Part shown: positions 9,174 through 17,578 of the stretch, in pieces
Numbering within the stretch: the stretch's first letter is position 1
Layout: the number at the start of each line of letters is the position of its first letter
Assembly: GCA_016290215.1 (NCBI GenBank)
Contig: JAEETH010000017.1
Span: forward strand, 1 to 53,387
Length of the DNA stretch: 53,387 nt
Direction: 5' to 3'
From: Bacteroidales bacterium
GTDB taxonomy: Bacteria; Bacteroidota; Bacteroidia; Bacteroidales; F082
Notes under the pieces: model-generated
The model's database searches: none
Told to the model about the DNA's origin: nothing
What the model saw: only the letters and a program-made list of their open reading frames with translations
Made by a program: the position numbers and the translations under genes

Positions 9174-10456
9174 GAGTCCTAATGTTTGGGTGGGAGTTCC
9201 CGCCCCATATTACCGGTGGCCTTGGAACGGCTTGCTTCGGCATGACCAAAGGCTTAGCCAAAAACGATGTGGATGTGCTCTTCGTGGTGCCGCGTGCCTA
9301 CGGCGATGAGGATGAGACCAATGTGCGTCTGCTCAATGCCAGCGACGTGACCATCGACATCGACCACGAAAAAGACCGCAGTTATTGGGAGCGCGTGCAG
9401 TACATGGAAATTGGCTCCAACATCATCCCGTATGTCGGGCCGGAGAACTTTGCCAATGTGCTGGAAAGCGACCGCCATGTGGTAGAGCATTTCAACCGCA
9501 CGGGCTCGGTGTTTGCACGCAATTATCAGTTCTCGGGCAAATATGGCATGAACCTGATGGAGGAGGTGGCACGCTACGCCTTGATTGGCTCATCGTTGGC
9601 CACGAAATACGACTTCGACGTCATCCACGCTCACGACTGGCTGACCTATTCGGCAGGCATCGCAGCGAAGGAGACCACAGGCAAACCGTTGGTGGTGCAC
9701 ATGCACGCCACGGAGTTCGACCGCTCTGGCGAGAACATCAACACGGATGTATATGCCATCGAGCGCAGGGGCATGGAGGCCGCCGACCGCGTCATCACGG
9801 TGAGTAATCTGACGCGCAACATCGTCATCAACAAATACGGCATCGACCCTGCTAAGGTCGTGACGGTGCACAACGCCGTGGAACCTAACGACAAGCCCAA
9901 GTCGGAATACGAACGCAGCGGTTTGGATGCCAAGGTGGTGACCTTCCTCGGAAGAATTACCTATCAGAAAGGGCCTGAATACTTCATCGAGGCGGCCTAT
10001 AAGATTCACCAAGTCGACCCGAGCATCCACTTCGTGATGGCGGGCACGGGCGACATGTTGGAGAAGATGATTCGCCGTGTGGCACAATTGGGAATGGGCA
10101 GCCACTTCCACTTCACGGGCTTCCTGAAGGGCGAGGCCGTCGACCAAATGTTCGCCATGACCGACGTGTTTGTCATGCCGTCCATCTCCGAGCCGTTCGG
10201 CATCGTGCCGTTGGAGGCCATGCGCCTCAACGTGCCGGTGGTCATCAGCAAGCAGTCTGGCGTTTCCGAGGTCGTCAAGCACGCCTTGAAGGTCGACTTC
10301 TGGGACATCAATGGCCTGGCCGACGCCATCTATGGCCTCTGCCACTACAAACCTTTGGCCGACTGCTTCAAGGACGAAGGCAAGGACGAGGTGGACAGCC
10401 TCAAGTGGGAAGCCGCCGCTAAAAAGATCAAGGCGGTGTATGAGTCAGTGGTATAA
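9170..10456 (+). CDS. GT4-type glycosyltransferase, probable glucan synthase
   Basis: 428-residue GT-B fold glycosyltransferase. The N-terminal donor/acceptor region begins M-F-G-W-E-F-P-P-H with a G-G-L-G-T loop (16-20), as in glycogen/starch synthase-like GT4/GT5 enzymes. The C-terminal nucleotide-sugar domain has F-L-G-R-I-T-Y-Q-K-G at 259-268 and the E-x7-E pair at Glu341 and Glu349 in E-P-F-G-I-V-P-L-E. No signal peptide. The ATG overlaps the preceding stop by four bases. Position between a debranching enzyme and a GH57 enzyme suggests a role in alpha-glucan elongation or maltosaccharide synthesis; the exact donor and acceptor cannot be read from the sequence. Confidence 0.85.
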   Translation: MRVLMFGWEFPPHITGGLGTACFGMTKGLAKNDVDVLFVVPRAYGDEDETNVRLLNASDVTIDIDHEKDRSYWERVQYMEIGSNIIPYVGPENFANVLESDRHVVEHFNRTGSVFARNYQFSGKYGMNLMEEVARYALIGSSLATKYDFDVIHAHDWLTYSAGIAAKETTGKPLVVHMHATEFDRSGENINTDVYAIERRGMEAADRVITVSNLTRNIVINKYGIDPAKVVTVHNAVEPNDKPKSEYERSGLDAKVVTFLGRITYQKGPEYFIEAAYKIHQVDPSIHFVMAGTGDMLEKMIRRVAQLGMGSHFHFTGFLKGEAVDQMFAMTDVFVMPSISEPFGIVPLEAMRLNVPVVISKQSGVSEVVKHALKVDFWDINGLADAIYGLCHYKPLADCFKDEGKDEVDSLKWEAAAKKIKAVYESVV

Positions 10457-10482
10457 TTAGCGAATAATAAATAATACAAAAT

Positions 10483-11679
10483 ATGAGCAAATCAATCTGT
10501 TTCTATTTCCAAGTGCATCAGCCTTACAGGCTTCGCACGTATCGTTTCTTCGAAATCGGTAAGAAACACTATTACTATGACGACTACAGCAACCGCATGA
10601 TCATGCGGCGTGTGGCGGAGAAGTGCTACCTGCCCATGAATGAACTCCTGATGCGGCAGATCGAGAAGTTTGGCGACAAGGTCAAATTCGCGTTCTCGTT
10701 CTCGGGCGTGGTCATCGAGCAGATGGAGCAATTCGCGCCTGAGGTATTAGAGAGCTTCCAGAAGCTGGTCGCCACGGGTAAGGTAGAGGTGCTTTCCGAG
10801 ACTTACGCCCACTCGTTGGCCTCGCTGTCGAATCCCGACGAGTTCAAACGTCAAGTGACGGCGCATAAGCACAAGATGAAAGAAGTGTTTGGCGTCACAC
10901 CAAAGACCTTCCGCAACACCGAATTAATATATAGTGACGAAATCGGTGCTGCTGTGGCCGACATGGGCTACAACCTCATGCTTACTGAGGGTGCCAAGCA
11001 CATCTTGGGCTGGAAGAGTCCCAACTACATGTACGCCAACGCCATCAACCCGAAACTGAAGGTGTTGTTGCGCAATTTCAAGTTCAGCGATGAGATTGCC
11101 TTCCGTTTCGTGCAGGACGGTTTCCGCGCTGAGGATTTCGTCAACTGGCTGAACGCCTTGCCGGAGGAGGAAGAAGTGGTCAACATCTTCATGGACTACG
11201 AGACCTTTGGCGAGCACCAGAGCGCCGAAACGGGCATCTTCAACTTTATGGAGACTTTGCCTGAGGCCATCCTGAAAGGCAGCAAGTTCAAGTTTGCTAC
11301 GCCACAAGAGTTGGCCAAGAAGTTGCAGCCTGTGAGTGCCGTCAATGTGCCCAATGTATTATCGTGGAGCGACGAGGAACGTGACCTCACGGCCTGGCTC
11401 GGCAACCCCTTGCAGGACGATGCTTTCCGCTCTTTATATGAACTCAATGCCAAGGTGCATCGTATTAAAGACGAGGAATTACAGCAGGATTGGAACATGC
11501 TACAGACCTCCGACCATTTCTACTACATGTGCACGAAGTGGCTCTCCGACGGTGTGGTGCATAAGTACTTCAACCACTATGCCTCACCGTATGACGCCTA
11601 CGTCAACTACATGAACGTGCTGACTGACTTCACCGATAGGGTGACGAAACTAGCTAAACGAAAGGTGAAAGCTGAATGA
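10483..11679 (+). CDS. GH57 family alpha-amylase/4-alpha-glucanotransferase
   Basis: 398-residue intracellular glycoside hydrolase family 57 protein. The conserved GH57 regions are visible: H-Q-P-Y at 12-15, catalytic nucleophile candidate Glu147 in F-R-N-T-E-L, and acid/base candidate Asp238 in F-M-D-Y-E-T-F-G-E-H. GH57 members hydrolyse or transfer alpha-1,4-glucan segments and some branch glucans. The length, about 400 residues, is that of the short single-domain Bacteroidota form. It lies 26 bases after the GT4 gene in the same operon. Whether it hydrolyses, disproportionates or branches cannot be decided from the sequence alone. Confidence 0.88.
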   Translation: MSKSICFYFQVHQPYRLRTYRFFEIGKKHYYYDDYSNRMIMRRVAEKCYLPMNELLMRQIEKFGDKVKFAFSFSGVVIEQMEQFAPEVLESFQKLVATGKVEVLSETYAHSLASLSNPDEFKRQVTAHKHKMKEVFGVTPKTFRNTELIYSDEIGAAVADMGYNLMLTEGAKHILGWKSPNYMYANAINPKLKVLLRNFKFSDEIAFRFVQDGFRAEDFVNWLNALPEEEEVVNIFMDYETFGEHQSAETGIFNFMETLPEAILKGSKFKFATPQELAKKLQPVSAVNVPNVLSWSDEERDLTAWLGNPLQDDAFRSLYELNAKVHRIKDEELQQDWNMLQTSDHFYYMCTKWLSDGVVHKYFNHYASPYDAYVNYMNVLTDFTDRVTKLAKRKVKAE

Positions 11680-11684
11680 ATCAA

Positions 11685-11814
11685 GATTCCCCTGCGGGGA
11701 ATGGAGTAAAGTGTATCATTGTTTAGCGGCGGCTTGAGGATTTTTTGAATAGAATGCTGCCTGAAGCCGCCGCGAATAACAGCACGACAAATCTCCATTC
11801 CCGAAAGGAATCTC
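11685..11814. repeat. Nested-palindrome dispersed element, copy A (130 bp)
   Basis: Three nested levels of symmetry: an outer left hairpin (GATTCCCC-TGC-GGGGAAT then GGAG), an inner pair GCGGCGGCTT (11726-11735) and AAGCCGCCGC (11764-11773), and a right arm CTCCATTCC with its own small hairpin ending GGAATCTC. A homologous element of 127 bp lies at 28567-28693 with nearly the same spacing between arms. It contains no open frame and follows directly after the GH57 stop. It is probably a non-autonomous, MITE- or REP-like element, or a structured RNA. Confidence 0.8.
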
Positions 11815-11858
11815 AATGTTAAATCTTAAATTTTAAATCTTTGAATCTTAAATCTGAC
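11815..11858. repeat. AT-rich TTAAATC-type short tandem repeats before the fusion gene
   Basis: Units TTAAATCTT, AAATTTTAAATC, TTGAATCTTAAATCTGAC repeat between the palindromic element and the ATG at 11859. They resemble the other intergenic short tandem arrays in this window in style but not in unit sequence. No clear promoter was found, so the fusion gene may rely on read-through from the upstream operon. Confidence 0.4.
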
Positions 11859-14800
11859 ATGAAAACCCCCGAATACCTTTTTGAAACCAGCTGGGAAGTG
11901 TGCAATATGGTGGGTGGTATCTATACGGTGCTTTCCACGAAGTCGAATGTAATGCGTCAACTGCTTGGTGACCACTATATTACGGTTGGTCCCGATGTGG
12001 TCAAGGAAGCGCATGAGACACTTTATTTTGTCGAGGATAACGAACTCTTCCCCGAATGGCGTGACAGGGCCTTGGCTCAAGGCTTGAAGTTCCGCATCGG
12101 CCGTTGGAAGATTGATAGTAGTCCCATCGCTATTTTGGTCGACTATACGACGCTTTATCAGTCTAAGAATGAGATACTTGCGCATCTTTGGGAGCAATAT
12201 GAGTTGGACAGCATCCGTGGCCAGTGGGACTACGTTGAGCCAGTGTTGTTTGGTTATGCTGCGGGCCAGGTGATTGAGAATTTTGTCAACTACAACTTGC
12301 CCCAGACTTCCAACATTGTAGCCCAGTTCCACGAGTGGATGACCGGTTCTGGCGTGCTGTATCTGAAAGAGCATTGCCCGCATATTGCCACGGTGTTTAC
12401 CACCCATGCCACCTATCTCGGTCGCGCCATCTCTGGCAATGGATTGCCGCTTTATGAAAACCTGAAGTCGTATCTGCCTTCGGTGATGGCCATGCAGTTC
12501 AATGTGGTCTCGCAACAGTCGATGGAGCAAAAGGCGGCCAAAAATGCCGATGCTTTCACGACGGTGAGCGACATCACGGCTCAGGAGTGCGAGCAGTTCT
12601 TATATCGCAAGCCCGATGTGGTGACGATGAACGGTATCGATCATGTCCTTTGCAAGGATAAGGAAGCCTTTGGCGCCAAACGTAAGGAATCACGTGAGAA
12701 GGTTTTGAAGATTGTCGAGACCTTGTGCGGTGAGCATATCGACCGTGACTGCCTAATGGTCATCAACAGTGGCCGTTATGAGTTCAAGAACAAGGGCATC
12801 GACCTCTTTATTGAGTCCTTGCGCCGCTTGAATCAAGACAAGAACCTGCCGCGTACCGTGGTGGGTGTGATTGCCGTTCCGAGCAATATCGCCGGTCCTT
12901 CCAAGGATTTGCAGCACCGTTTGGATGGTACCAATGAAATCATTGGCCACACAGACTTCCCTGCTACGCACCATGTGTTTGACTATGAGAATGATGCCAT
13001 TCTGAACTCTCTCCGCAATGCTGGCTTGCAGAACGATACCAACGACAAGGTGAAGGTGATGTTTGTGCCGGCTTATCTCAACGGTAATGATGGTATTTTC
13101 AACATGACCTATTCCGAGTTCCTTGCCGCTTTCGATTTCTCGGTGTTCCCATCGTATTACGAACCTTGGGGCTACACCCCGCTCGAAAGCGTGGCAATGG
13201 GCATCCCGACTTTGACGTCGGATGTTTCTGGCTTTGGCAAGTTTGAGCAACAAGAATGTAAAGGCAATGAAGCAGTGACTGTGATTTCACGTCAGGAGGA
13301 AGATGTAAATAAGGTGATTGACGGTATTGTTGCAGCATTGCGCCGTTTTGTGACAATGACAGACAAAGGTAGGGAGCAGTTGTCGAAAGCAGCACTTGCG
13401 GTGGCTGAGAAACTCCTTTGGAAAGACTTGATTGTCAGCTACCAAAAAGCTTGGGATGTGGCTCTTGAAAAATCGGGAGGCCGCCACTATATGCTGGAAC
13501 CGGTGCCCTATGCCGAACTGCTGCATGAGGTGGTCTATCAGAAGAATGACACGCCGAGTTGGAAGAAAGTGCTGGTGAAGCCTATTTATTCCGAAGAAAT
13601 GCGCAAGTTGGAGGAACTTTCGCGTAACATCTGGTGGTGCTGGAATGTGGATGCCATCGAATTGTTCGAGTCCATCGACCCGGTGGCTTGGAAGACCACG
13701 GAACAGAACCCTGTAGCCTTGATGGAAGGTCTCTCGGTAGAGCAAATCAAGAACTTGGAGAACAACGAGGACTTTGTGAATCGTCTGAATAAGGTCTACG
13801 AACAGTTCAAGGATTATATGGCCCAGCCAACAAAGCAGAAGGACCTCATCGCCTATTTCAGCATGGAATATGGCCTGATGAAGAGCCTCAAGATTTACTC
13901 GGGCGGCTTAGGCATCTTGGCTGGTGACTATATGAAGCAAGCTTCTGACTCGAACGCCAATATGGTGGGCATTGGTTTGCTTTACCGTTATGGCTATTTT
14001 GCACAGGAAATCTCGGTTTCTGGCGAGCAAAGGGCTGAATACATACCTCAGAAGTTCTCGCAGCTGCCTTTGATACCCGTACTTAATGAAACGGGAGAAT
14101 GGGTCAAGGTGAGCATTGCCTTCCCTGGCCGTTCGGTATTTGCCAAGGCCTGGCGTGTCAATGTAGGTAGGGTGGGACTCTATCTTTTGGACACCGACAT
14201 TGAAGAGAACTCGCCCGAAGACCGTGGCATCACGAGCCGACTCTATGGTGGCGACCCCGAGATGCGTATCAAACAGGAGATGTTCTTGGGCGTGGGTGGC
14301 ATTCGCTTGCTCGAAGCCTTGGGCCTAAAGCCTACGATATATCACTGCAACGAGGGCCACGCTGCATTTAGCGGTTTGGAACGCCTGCGTGTCTACATCA
14401 ACAAGCACAACCTCGACTTCGATGTGGCGCTTGAGCTGGTCAGGGCATCCACTTTGTTCACGACACATACACCTGTTCCTGCAGGTCACGATGCTTTTGA
14501 GGAACACCTTATCCGTACCTATATGCCGCACTACGCCAACCGCATGAATATCAGCTGGGAACGCTTCATGGGTTTGGGCCGTTTCAACCCCAATAACCCG
14601 AACGAGAAGTTCTCGATGAGTGTGTTGGCCACTAACCTCAGTCAAGAGGTGAACGGTGTCAGTAGGATTCATGGTCGCGTGTCGCGTGAGATGTTCCAGT
14701 CGCTGTGGCCAGGTTATTTTGCCGAGGAGAACCACATCGGCTATGTCACCAATGGCGTACATTTGCCCACGTGGAGCAACCGCCTCTGGCAACGCCTCTA

Positions 14801-16085
14801 CAAGACGACTTTTGGCCCTGATTACATCGACCGACAGTCGGATGTGAAGATGTGGGAGAAAATCAATGAGGTTCCAGATGCCACTATTTGGGACATCCGC
14901 AAGCAGTTGAAACATGAGTTGATGACCTATCTCTCTGAGAAAATCAAGGAAGATATGCGCCAACGTCAGGAGAGTCCGAAGCTCATCCTCAAGACCATTA
15001 GCAATTTGAACGAGAATGCTATCATCATTGGTTTTGCCCGTCGTTTCGCTACTTACAAGCGTGCCCATCTTTTGTTTGGCAATTTGGAGCGTTTGTCGCA
15101 GTTGGTCAACGACCCGAAGCGCCCCGTCATTTTCTTGTTTGCTGGTAAGGCACACCCCAACGACAAGGCAGGGCAAGACCTTATTAAGATGATTATCGAC
15201 ATTTCGCGTCGTCCTGAGTTTATCGGTAAGATTTTGTTTATCAGTAACTATGATATGGAACTCGGTGCTCGTTTGACCTCTGGTGTTGATGTGTGGCTCA
15301 ACACGCCGACGCGTCCTTTGGAGGCTTCGGGAACGAGTGGCGAAAAGGCCGTGATGAACGGCGTGCTCAACTTCTCCGTTTTGGACGGTTGGTGGGCTGA
15401 GGGCTATCGTCCCGATGCTGGCTGGGCCATCCAAGAGAAGCGCACCTACCAAGACCAACGTTATCAGGACGAAATGGATGCCGAGACAATTTACAACACG
15501 CTTGAAAACGAAATCGTCCCGCTCTACTATGCCCGCAATGTGCAGGAGGTGCCCACGGGTTGGGTTGCTGCCATGAAGAAGTGCCTCAACGAGATTTCGC
15601 CGCGCTTCACGATGAAACGCATGATGGACGACTACTTCGAAAAGTATTACAATAAGCTGATTGAGAGGACCAACTGGATGCGTGAAAACCGGTACCAAAA
15701 GGCCTTTGAAATCAATGCGTGGAAGACCCGTGTGCGCAACAATTGGGACAAGGTGGAGGTGAAATCTATCATCCTGCCCGACACCAACGTGCGTCCGCTG
15801 ACTTTCGGTGAGCAGTTCGTTGCCGAAATCACGTTGCTCACGCCCGACCTCGAGCCTGGTGATCTGGCCATAGAGTTGCTCATTGGCAAGAAAGATGATG
15901 ATAAGGATGTGAAAATCAAGGCGATTGAGAGGATGAAACTCGTCGACTCGGGCGATGGCTGGGTGAAGTATTATATCAAGGCACCGATTACCCGTGCCGG
16001 TGTGTACGACTTTACTTTCCGAGTATTCCCGACTAACTCGATGTTGCCGCATCGTCAGGACTTCCCGTTAGTAAAGTGGATTTGA
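11859..16085 (+). CDS. Fused GT3-type glycogen synthase and alpha-glucan phosphorylase (GT35)
   Basis: 1408-residue cytoplasmic fusion. Residues about 1-540 resemble the GT3 (animal/fungal-type) glycogen synthases: the start F-E-T-S-W-E-V-C-N-M-V-G-G-I-Y and the catalytic E-x7-E pair Glu435/Glu443 within Y-E-P-W-G-Y-T-P-L-E. A linker (about 541-575) leads to a DUF3417-like segment (K-L-E-E-L-S-R-N-I-W-W-C-W near 583-595) and the alpha-glucan phosphorylase domain, with E-G-H-A-A-F, T-H-T-P-V-P-A-G-H-D, and the pyridoxal-phosphate site with Lys1163 in E-A-S-G-T-S-G-E-K-A-V-M-N-G. One polypeptide therefore carries both glycogen extension from a nucleotide sugar and phosphorolytic release of glucose-1-phosphate. 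The ATG at 11859 is preferred over a TTG six codons earlier. The reading frame is unbroken across the junction. A strong terminator follows. Confidence 0.9.
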   Translation: MKTPEYLFETSWEVCNMVGGIYTVLSTKSNVMRQLLGDHYITVGPDVVKEAHETLYFVEDNELFPEWRDRALAQGLKFRIGRWKIDSSPIAILVDYTTLYQSKNEILAHLWEQYELDSIRGQWDYVEPVLFGYAAGQVIENFVNYNLPQTSNIVAQFHEWMTGSGVLYLKEHCPHIATVFTTHATYLGRAISGNGLPLYENLKSYLPSVMAMQFNVVSQQSMEQKAAKNADAFTTVSDITAQECEQFLYRKPDVVTMNGIDHVLCKDKEAFGAKRKESREKVLKIVETLCGEHIDRDCLMVINSGRYEFKNKGIDLFIESLRRLNQDKNLPRTVVGVIAVPSNIAGPSKDLQHRLDGTNEIIGHTDFPATHHVFDYENDAILNSLRNAGLQNDTNDKVKVMFVPAYLNGNDGIFNMTYSEFLAAFDFSVFPSYYEPWGYTPLESVAMGIPTLTSDVSGFGKFEQQECKGNEAVTVISRQEEDVNKVIDGIVAALRRFVTMTDKGREQLSKAALAVAEKLLWKDLIVSYQKAWDVALEKSGGRHYMLEPVPYAELLHEVVYQKNDTPSWKKVLVKPIYSEEMRKLEELSRNIWWCWNVDAIELFESIDPVAWKTTEQNPVALMEGLSVEQIKNLENNEDFVNRLNKVYEQFKDYMAQPTKQKDLIAYFSMEYGLMKSLKIYSGGLGILAGDYMKQASDSNANMVGIGLLYRYGYFAQEISVSGEQRAEYIPQKFSQLPLIPVLNETGEWVKVSIAFPGRSVFAKAWRVNVGRVGLYLLDTDIEENSPEDRGITSRLYGGDPEMRIKQEMFLGVGGIRLLEALGLKPTIYHCNEGHAAFSGLERLRVYINKHNLDFDVALELVRASTLFTTHTPVPAGHDAFEEHLIRTYMPHYANRMNISWERFMGLGRFNPNNPNEKFSMSVLATNLSQEVNGVSRIHGRVSREMFQSLWPGYFAEENHIGYVTNGVHLPTWSNRLWQRLYKTTFGPDYIDRQSDVKMWEKINEVPDATIWDIRKQLKHELMTYLSEKIKEDMRQRQESPKLILKTISNLNENAIIIGFARRFATYKRAHLLFGNLERLSQLVNDPKRPVIFLFAGKAHPNDKAGQDLIKMIIDISRRPEFIGKILFISNYDMELGARLTSGVDVWLNTPTRPLEASGTSGEKAVMNGVLNFSVLDGWWAEGYRPDAGWAIQEKRTYQDQRYQDEMDAETIYNTLENEIVPLYYARNVQEVPTGWVAAMKKCLNEISPRFTMKRMMDDYFEKYYNKLIERTNWMRENRYQKAFEINAWKTRVRNNWDKVEVKSIILPDTNVRPLTFGEQFVAEITLLTPDLEPGDLAIELLIGKKDDDKDVKIKAIERMKLVDSGDGWVKYYIKAPITRAGVYDFTFRVFPTNSMLPHRQDFPLVKWI

Positions 16086-16098
16086 TAAAATAAAATGA

Positions 16099-16126
16099 AA
16101 GGTTGCAACATTGCAACCTTTTTTTG
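16099..16126 (+). terminator. Intrinsic terminator of the glycogen operon
   Basis: Perfect inverted repeat AAGGTTGCAA / TTGCAACCTT (16099-16108 and 16111-16120) followed by a run of T, 14 bases after the fusion gene's stop codon. Confidence 0.8.
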
Positions 16127-16141
16127 TATTTGGAATTTGAT

Positions 16142-16149
16142 TACCTTTG
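16142..16149 (+). promoter_or_regulatory. Promoter -7 motif TACCTTTG for the NfeD operon
   Basis: TAccTTTG, 26 bases before the nfeD-like ATG at 16176. A TTTG at 16123-16126, in the T-run of the previous terminator, could serve as -33 element with a short 15-base spacer. Confidence 0.6.
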
Positions 16150-16175
16150 CATTTGAAATCAAAACAAATTGAATT

Positions 16176-16607
16176 ATGGACGTTTATCAAATTTGGCTTG
16201 TTGTCGCCATCGTATTGGTGATTCTTGAAATCATGACCGCTGGGTTCGGTGTCATTTGCTTCGCTATTGGTGCTGTTTTCTCGGCTTTGGTTGCTGGCTT
16301 GGGCGGCACTATTACTTGGCAAATTGTGGTGTTTGCCGTGGTGTCGCTGCTGACCTTTATCTTTCTCCGTCCTGTGGTGATACGTTTTTTGGACAAAAAA
16401 TCCAAAGATGTGAAAACCAATGCCGATGCCATCGTCGGAAGGAAAGGCGTTGTGTCGGAACGTATTGATGCCGAACAACATACTGGTCGCGTGGCTGTCG
16501 ATGGTGACGATTGGAAAGCGGTCTCGGAAGACGGATCGGTCATCGAGAAAGGCGTTACTGTAGAAATAGTGAAATTGGATAGTATTATATTAACCGTTAA
16601 ACAATAA
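16176..16607 (+). CDS. NfeD-like membrane protein
   Basis: 143-residue protein with an N-terminal hydrophobic part of two to three membrane helices (about 5-65) and a C-terminal OB-fold-like domain (about 85-143, ending V-E-I-V-K-L-D-S-I). This is the short NfeD form without a protease domain. NfeD proteins are encoded beside SPFH/stomatin proteins and are thought to work with them in membrane microdomain or protein quality functions. The SPFH gene starts four bases after its stop, so the two are co-translated. Confidence 0.87.
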   Translation: MDVYQIWLVVAIVLVILEIMTAGFGVICFAIGAVFSALVAGLGGTITWQIVVFAVVSLLTFIFLRPVVIRFLDKKSKDVKTNADAIVGRKGVVSERIDAEQHTGRVAVDGDDWKAVSEDGSVIEKGVTVEIVKLDSIILTVKQ

Positions 16608-16611
16608 CAAA

Positions 16612-17568
16612 ATGAATTTCAGCATTATTATTCTCTATGTTTTGGTTGCACTCGTCGTGATTTACATCCTTCGGGGCATCAAGATTGTTTCCCAGTCGGA
16701 AACCATGATTGTCGAACGTCTCGGCAAGTATAACCGCACGCTTAATGCAGGCATCAATGTCATCCTGCCTATCGTTGAACAGGCAAAGGAAACTATCGTC
16801 CGTCGCCAAAATGGGGCGATGGCTCGCACTTCGCGCATTGATATGCGTGAGCAAGTGTATGATTTTGACAAACAAAGCGTTATCACCAAAGATAATGTGA
16901 TGACCGAAATCAACGCCTTGCTGTATTTCCAGATTGTTGACCCGATGAAGGCCGTCTACGAAATCCAGAACCTTCCCGTGGCTATCGAGAAATTGACGCA
17001 GACCACGCTTCGTAATGTGGTGGGCGAAATGGAACTCGATGAAACGCTGACCTCGCGCGACACCATCAACTCGAAACTTCGCAATGTGCTTGACGATGCC
17101 ACTAATAAATGGGGCGTTAAGGTAAACCGCGTTGAGTTGCAGGATATTACGCCTCCTGAAAGCATCCGTCGTACCATGGAACTTCAGATGCAAGCCGAGC
17201 GTAACCGTCGTGCTGAAATCTTGAAGGCCGAAGGTGAAAAACAGGCTCAGATTCTGAATTCAGAAGGTGAAAAGCAAGCCGAAATCAACGCTGCCGAGGC
17301 TGACAAGCAGGCCAACATCCTTAAGGCTGAAGGTGAAGCCAAGGCCAAAGTGCTGCAAGCCGAAGCCGAAGCCACTGCCATCCGCAACATCGCTGAAGCG
17401 GTAGCCGACCGTGGCGCTGATCCCGTCAATTATCTGCTGGCTGTCAAGTATATTGAAGCACTTAAGGAAGTGGCTGGCGGACAGGATAATAAGACGGTCT
17501 ATCTGCCGTACGAGGCTACTAATATGCTGGGCTCATTGGGTGGCATCAAGGATATGTTTGCGAAGTGA
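16612..17568 (+). CDS. SPFH/Band 7 (stomatin/QmcA-like) membrane protein
   Basis: 318-residue protein. One N-terminal membrane helix (about 3-20) is followed by the Band 7 domain, starting V-S-Q-S-E-T-M-I-V-E-R-L-G-K-Y at about 24-38. Residues about 190-265 form an Ala/Glu/Lys-rich coiled coil of repeated A-E-G-E-K-Q-A units, typical of paraslipins and QmcA, which build large oligomeric cages at the membrane. The NfeD gene directly upstream is the standard partner. Ten bases downstream begins a TPR/HTH lipoprotein gene on the same strand, an unusual third member. Confidence 0.9.
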   Translation: MNFSIIILYVLVALVVIYILRGIKIVSQSETMIVERLGKYNRTLNAGINVILPIVEQAKETIVRRQNGAMARTSRIDMREQVYDFDKQSVITKDNVMTEINALLYFQIVDPMKAVYEIQNLPVAIEKLTQTTLRNVVGEMELDETLTSRDTINSKLRNVLDDATNKWGVKVNRVELQDITPPESIRRTMELQMQAERNRRAEILKAEGEKQAQILNSEGEKQAEINAAEADKQANILKAEGEAKAKVLQAEAEATAIRNIAEAVADRGADPVNYLLAVKYIEALKEVAGGQDNKTVYLPYEATNMLGSLGGIKDMFAK

Positions 17569-17578
17569 TCAAGCGGAA

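Noticed and set aside
13480..13600. Possible frameshift or assembly join between GT3 and phosphorylase halves
   Set aside because: The frame is continuous with a sensible linker and no stop, slippery run or duplicated sequence.
14325..16052. 575-codon open frame on the minus strand
   Set aside because: It lies wholly antisense to the phosphorylase part of the fusion gene, which has clear catalytic motifs; the antisense product has no recognisable domain and reflects codon bias.
17411..17578. 56-codon extension of the 545-aa regulator
   Set aside because: It overlaps the SPFH gene out of frame and would destroy the lipoprotein signal.
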